From positions 806,001-870,000 of the forward strand of contig NZ_JMQM01000001.1 of the NCBI RefSeq assembly GCF_000733725.1: a stretch of 64,000 nucleotides of DNA. Direction: 5' to 3'. Shown one piece after another: positions 60,270 to 64,000 of this stretch. The notes under the pieces are model-generated. The model saw nothing but the letters and a program-made list of their open reading frames with translations. It ran no database searches and was not told the DNA's origin. Both the position numbers and the translations under genes were made by a program. The stretch comes from Nitratireductor basaltis (lineage in GTDB: Bacteria > Pseudomonadota > Alphaproteobacteria > Rhizobiales > Rhizobiaceae). The number at the start of each line of letters is the position of its first letter. The first letter of the stretch is position 1.

Positions 60270-61643
60270 TTAACCGAAGACCTTTTTTACGGCCTTCGCG
60301 GTCGCATCGACAACCTTGTCTGCCTCTTCCCGCGTCAGGCAGAGCGGGGGCGCGAAGCCGAGAATGTCGCCTTGCGGCATGGCGCGGCCAATGACGCCAT
60401 TCTCCAGGAGGGCGGCGGCCATCTGCGGACCGATCTTCTCGGAGGCGTCGAAGAAGCTGCGCGCGTGCTTGTCCTTGGCAAATTCGACGGCGCAAAGCAT
60501 GCCTTCGCCGCGCACATCGCCAACATGGGCATGTTCGCCGACAGCATCTTTCATCGCCTGGACGAAGTAGTTGCCGGTCTCGGCTGAGTTCTTCACCAGG
60601 TCGAGACTGTCCACCAGCTTCAGATTGGCGATGCCTGCTGCCGCGCCGATCGGGTGGGCGGAATAGGTCCAGCCATGGCCGATGGGGCCGTTTTCATCCG
60701 TACCCTTCTCCAGAACTTCCCACATCTTCTTGCCGACGATGGAGCCGGAAAGCGGGGCATAGGCGGAGGTAAGGCCCTTGGCGATGGTGATGAGGTCCGG
60801 CTCAATGTCGTAGTGCAGCGAGCCGAACATGGAGCCGAGACGACCGAAGCCGGTCACGACCTCGTCGGCCACGAGCAGGATGTCGTGCTTCTTCAGGACG
60901 TTCTGGATCTCCTGCCAGTAACCTGCAGGTGGCGGAACAATGCCGCCCGTGCCAAGCACCGGCTCGCCGATGAAGGCGGCAATCGTGTCGGCGCCTTCGC
61001 GTTCGATCAGCGCTTCCAGTTCGGCCACGCAATGGGCGGTGAACTGTTCCTCGCTCATCTCCGCTTTCGGGCGGCGGTAGTAGTAAGGCGCTTCGGTGTG
61101 CAGAACCTGTGCGAAGGGCAGATCGAACTTCTTGTGGAAGAGCTCGAGACCGGTCAGCGAACCGGTCATAAGGCCGGAGCCGTGATAGCCGCGCCAGCGC
61201 GAGATGATCTTCTTCTTTTCCGGGCGACCCAGAATGTTGTTGTAGTACCAGATCAGCTTGACATTGGTCTCGTTGGCATCCGAGCCGCCAAGGCCGAAAT
61301 AGACCTTGGACATGCAGTCGGGTGCACGGTCCAGGATCATCTTCGACAGCGTGATGGAGGCTTCCGTGCCGTGGCCCACATAGGCGTGGTAATAGGCCAG
61401 CTCCTTGGCCTGTTCGGCAATCGCGTCAGCAATTTCGGTGCGGCCATAGCCCACATTCACGCAGTAGAGGCCGGCAAAGGCGTCGAGCAGACGGTTGCCG
61501 TCGCGGTCTTCGATATAGACGCCCGAGCCGCCGGTGACGATGCGGTTGGCGCTTTCGCCGCGCGCATGCTGCGCCAGATGCGTGGACGGATGAAAGAAAT
61601 TCTCGCGATCCCACTGGTCGAGCTGGTCATTTTTCAAAAGCAT
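60270..61643 (-). CDS. atf: Class III aminotransferase of the ectoine-catabolic type
   Basis: A 457-residue enzyme. HPSTHLAQHARGE, FGLGGSDANETNVKL, VADEVVTGFGRLGS and cofactor Lys289 in LITIAKGLTSAYAPLSG mark the class III group. In ectoine catabolism such an enzyme removes the 4-amino group of diaminobutyrate. Here it follows a semialdehyde dehydrogenase and an AsnC regulator, the asnC-ssd-atf order of marine and rhizobial ectoine operons. AAGGAG lies 7 bases before the ATG. Confidence 0.9.
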   Translation of the reverse strand: MLLKNDQLDQWDRENFFHPSTHLAQHARGESANRIVTGGSGVYIEDRDGNRLLDAFAGLYCVNVGYGRTEIADAIAEQAKELAYYHAYVGHGTEASITLSKMILDRAPDCMSKVYFGLGGSDANETNVKLIWYYNNILGRPEKKKIISRWRGYHGSGLMTGSLTGLELFHKKFDLPFAQVLHTEAPYYYRRPKAEMSEEQFTAHCVAELEALIEREGADTIAAFIGEPVLGTGGIVPPPAGYWQEIQNVLKKHDILLVADEVVTGFGRLGSMFGSLHYDIEPDLITIAKGLTSAYAPLSGSIVGKKMWEVLEKGTDENGPIGHGWTYSAHPIGAAAGIANLKLVDSLDLVKNSAETGNYFVQAMKDAVGEHAHVGDVRGEGMLCAVEFAKDKHARSFFDASEKIGPQMAAALLENGVIGRAMPQGDILGFAPPLCLTREEADKVVDATAKAVKKVFG

Positions 61644-61671
61644 GTTTTTTCTCCTTCTCGGTTCCGGCAGG

Positions 61672-63153
61672 TCAGATCTGACGGCAGACATATTTGATGT
61701 TGGTATAGGCCTCCAGCCCGTGGCGCGAGCCTTCGCGGCCAAGTCCGGCCTGTTTCACCCCGCCAAAGGGGATGGGGGCGCCGGTGATCTTGGTACGGTT
61801 GACCGCTACCATACCGAATTGAAGGCCGCGCGACAGGCGCGCAATCCGTGACGGATCGGATGTGTGCAGATAGGCGCAAAGTCCGGTTTCGGTGTCATTG
61901 GCGCGCTCAAGGACATCATCTTCTGCATCGAAAGGCGTGAAGGCAGCGATGGGGCCGAAGGTTTCTTCACGGAAGATCTGTGCATCCTCCGGCACATCGG
62001 CCAGAACCGTTGGCTGGAAGAAATTGGCACCTGCTTCATGACGCTTGCCGCCTGTAACAAGGCGCGCACCGCGTGCCAGAGCATCGGCGACATGCTCCTC
62101 CTGCTTGGCAACCGCGCGCTCATGGATGAGTGCGCCGATATCGGGATCGGTCAGGCCGTTGCCGGTCTTCAACTGTTCCACCCTGCGGGTGAAGGCAGCA
62201 ACGAAGGCATCATAGATGGGGCGTTCGATATAGAAGCGGTTGGCCGCCAGGCAGTCCTGGCCCGATGTGGCGAATTTCGCCGTCATTGCGCTTTCCACCG
62301 CGCGCTCCAGATCGCAATCGGCGAAAGCAATGAAGGGGGCATGGCCGCCCAGTTCCATCACCAGCTTTTTCACGGTCGGGGCCGACTGCTTGTAAAGCAG
62401 GCGACCGATTTCCGTCGAGCCGGTGAAGGACAGGATGCGCACATGGCGCGAGGCACAGATCGCGCCCACGACTTCGGCAGCTTTGCCGGTGACGATGTTG
62501 AAGACGCCTGCGGGAAGACCGGCGCGCTCGCCAAGTTCAGCTAGTGCGAGTGCGGAGAAGGGCGTCTCGGAGGAGGGGTGAGCGACCACCGTACAGCCTG
62601 CGGCGAGTGCGGCGGCAGCCTTGCGGGTGAGCATGGCGGACGGGAAGTTCCAAGGCGTCACCAGACCGGCAACACCCACCGGTTCGCGGGTGACCTGCAT
62701 ATCGGCATCGGGCAGGTGAGACGCGACGCTTTCAATTGCCACGCGCTTGGCTTCCTCGGCATAGAATTCGACGAAGGATGCGGCATAATCCATCTCGCCT
62801 CGGGCTTCCGACAGGGGTTTGCCCTGTTCGAGCACCATCAGGTGGGCGAGATCTTCGCGCGCTTCGATGATGAGCTGGTGCCAGCGCTTAAGGATGGCCG
62901 CGCGCTCCTGCGGTGCCTTTGCAGCCCATGCGGGGAAGGCGCGATTGGCTGCATCAATAGCTTTGAAAGTCTGATCCTCGCTCAGTGCTGGAACGCAGCC
63001 GACGCGCATTCCGTCGGCGGGATTGGTGACGTCGATGACTTGGTCATCCTCGCCGGCAACCCAGTGTCCATCCACATAGGCATATTCGCGAAACAGCCGC
63101 GGATCGGCCAGTTCTGCAAGCGAGGTCTTCTGCAAGGCTGCAAATGCATTCAT
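61672..63153 (-). CDS. ssd: Semialdehyde dehydrogenase (succinate/aspartate semialdehyde type)
   Basis: A 493-residue aldehyde dehydrogenase: WNFPSAMLTRKAAAALAAGC, FTGSTEIGRL, ELGGHAPFIAFADCDLE (general base) and FATSGQDCLAANRF (catalytic Cys). It is co-directional with and 28 bases before the aminotransferase, so it probably oxidises the semialdehyde that enzyme makes (aspartate semialdehyde in ectoine breakdown, inferred). Diverged from the gabD paralog earlier in the window. Confidence 0.91.
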   Translation of the reverse strand: MNAFAALQKTSLAELADPRLFREYAYVDGHWVAGEDDQVIDVTNPADGMRVGCVPALSEDQTFKAIDAANRAFPAWAAKAPQERAAILKRWHQLIIEAREDLAHLMVLEQGKPLSEARGEMDYAASFVEFYAEEAKRVAIESVASHLPDADMQVTREPVGVAGLVTPWNFPSAMLTRKAAAALAAGCTVVAHPSSETPFSALALAELGERAGLPAGVFNIVTGKAAEVVGAICASRHVRILSFTGSTEIGRLLYKQSAPTVKKLVMELGGHAPFIAFADCDLERAVESAMTAKFATSGQDCLAANRFYIERPIYDAFVAAFTRRVEQLKTGNGLTDPDIGALIHERAVAKQEEHVADALARGARLVTGGKRHEAGANFFQPTVLADVPEDAQIFREETFGPIAAFTPFDAEDDVLERANDTETGLCAYLHTSDPSRIARLSRGLQFGMVAVNRTKITGAPIPFGGVKQAGLGREGSRHGLEAYTNIKYVCRQI

Positions 63154-63290
63154 GGCTCATCTCCATCGCGGGTGTTTTCGATGGAGCAATGATGGGGCCG
63201 GATGCGGCGAAGATTATTCGGGAGTTGAGGCTCGGCGCAGAAGAATCGGAGGAAAAATACCGTCTCGAAGCGCCAGTTCTTCTGCGGCTT

Positions 63291-63773
63291 CTAGTGCTCC
63301 TCGAACAGCACCTGCAGAGGCAGCGCGCCGGGGCGCTTCACGGGCTTCGTCACGATATAGGTGAAATAGCGAACGAGCCCCAGATGCGCCTCGAGAAGAT
63401 GGTCGACGAGACGCTGATAGGTGTCGATGTCGCGAGCGATGATCTGCAGGATATAGTCGAAGCCGCCGCCAACCGCCCAGCAGCCATGGATCTCGTCGAT
63501 CTTCTGGACTGCGCGTTCGAAGAGCTGGAAATTCTCCGCGCGATGCCCCTCAAGCTCCACCGCCATGAACACGGTGATGTGGGAGCCGAGTTTGCTCAGC
63601 GCCACTTCCGCACGGTAGCCGGTGATGATGCCGGCATTTTCGAGACGCTTCAGCCTTTCCCAGCACGGGGCAGGGGTGAGGTTCACGCGTTCCGCCAGTG
63701 CTGCCTTCGAGATGCGCCCCTCAGTCTGGAGAATCTGCAGGATCTTGAGGTCGCGGTCGTCGAGTTTCAGCAT
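63291..63773 (-). CDS. asnC: AsnC/Lrp-family regulator (DoeX type)
   Basis: A 160-residue Lrp-family protein. HTH LQTEGRISKAALAERVNLTP followed by APCWERLKRLENAGII; RAM domain FMAVELEGHRAENFQLFE and AVGGGFDYILQIIARDIDTY. Located between the cyclodeaminase and the semialdehyde dehydrogenase, as in ectoine-catabolic clusters. 137 bases separate it from the next gene, enough for its own operator site. Confidence 0.92.
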   Translation of the reverse strand: MLKLDDRDLKILQILQTEGRISKAALAERVNLTPAPCWERLKRLENAGIITGYRAEVALSKLGSHITVFMAVELEGHRAENFQLFERAVQKIDEIHGCWAVGGGFDYILQIIARDIDTYQRLVDHLLEAHLGLVRYFTYIVTKPVKRPGALPLQVLFEEH

Positions 63774-63805
63774 GGGCGAATCCGTTTCTAGATGCTGCGA
63801 GCCTA

Positions 63806-64000
63806 TCAGCTCTGGATCACGCTGCCGAGTTTCGCCTCGCGCGCCATTTCCAGCGCATGGGTCGCAATCGCCGTGTCCTGTGCGCCGGTGCCCGTGAGGT
63901 CGCAGATGGTCACATCCTTTTCAGACCGGCGTCCGCTGGCCGTGCCGTTGATGATCTGGCCGAGCTCTGGAGGCATCGCGCCTTCCCAGAGGCCGGCCTC
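63806..64000 (-). CDS. C-terminal part of an ornithine-cyclodeaminase-family protein (EutC-like)
   Basis: The last 64 residues of a gene entering from the right edge: LWEGAMPPELGQIINGTASG, then DVTICDLTGTGAQDTAIATH and the end GSVIQS. ICDLTGTGAQDTAIA is the conserved C-terminal motif of ornithine cyclodeaminase/mu-crystallin proteins. Adjacent to asnC-ssd-atf, it is probably EutC of an ectoine-utilisation operon. Partial at the window edge. Confidence 0.85.
   Translation of the reverse strand, partial: EAGLWEGAMPPELGQIINGTASGRRSEKDVTICDLTGTGAQDTAIATHALEMAREAKLGSVIQS

Noticed and set aside
1-64000. CRISPR arrays, insertion sequences, prophage or tRNA genes
   Set aside because: No regularly spaced repeats, transposase or integrase frames, terminal inverted repeats or tRNA-like cloverleafs were seen on either strand.

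Overview
The window looks like chromosomal DNA of an alphaproteobacterium of the order Hyphomicrobiales (Rhizobiales), plausibly Phyllobacteriaceae or a relative. The pointers are a lipid A very-long-chain acyl locus (acpXL, two fabF genes, adh, lpxXL), an Rrf2-type RirA iron regulator beside hemP, a LysR regulator of the LsrB/VtlR type with DUF1127 small genes, a PutA without a ribbon-helix-helix domain beside an Lrp-type regulator, DUF3008, and Ku with LigD. Codon use and composition look uniform. I see no insertion sequence, prophage, CRISPR array, rRNA or tRNA. No gap between genes exceeds about 300 bases. The genus is inference.

Layout. 1-5.4 kb: an SDR, a DUF3008 protein and a trehalose operon (otsB, GH15 hydrolase, otsA). 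5.4-9.2 kb: a secreted Cys protein, an aminotransferase with its XRE-cupin regulator, a nitroreductase and an EF-hand protein. 9.4-12.2 kb: a large MscS channel and a small periplasmic protein. 12.4-19.4 kb: a tightly coupled operon of HAD-UbiA fusion, DprE1-like flavoprotein, a 40-residue ORF, an SMR/ArnE-like membrane protein, an SDR epimerase, a class III aminotransferase and a polytopic membrane protein. This resembles a pathway making and using a polyprenyl-phosphate pentose of the D-arabinose type, and is the best candidate here for an undescribed system. 19.5-22.2 kb: a DUF1194 protein, three tiny genes (one DUF1127) and the LsrB/VtlR-type regulator. 22.2-25.6 kb: Ku and LigD (NHEJ). 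25.6-28.7 kb: ExoD, DUF4893, an entericidin-like lipoprotein and three exported proteins suggesting a pilin-like/chaperone-like set.

29-34 kb: a class III aminotransferase, valine-type catabolic genes (acyl-CoA dehydrogenase, mmsB) and a TSUP exporter. 34.3-40.7 kb: a peptide-type ABC importer with an M20 peptidase. 41-46 kb: an L,D-transpeptidase, then the lipid A very-long-chain acyl operon, in which one KAS has lost its catalytic residues. 46-49.4 kb: a histidine-phosphatase pseudoenzyme, an AEC transporter and a semialdehyde dehydrogenase. 49.4-53.7 kb: PutR-type regulator and PutA. 53.7-57.5 kb: a TonB/ExbD/ExbD/ExbB operon, hemP and rirA, with a match to the IRO box in front of hemP. 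57.7-60.2 kb: GNAT, MaoC hydratase, MaiA/NagL-like isomerase and FAH-family hydrolase. 60.3-64 kb: aminotransferase, semialdehyde dehydrogenase, AsnC regulator and the end of a cyclodeaminase, arranged like the distal part of ectoine catabolic operons (asnC-ssd-atf).

Start sites were chosen by ribosome-binding site and family length. All family assignments were made by reading motifs, without database searches.
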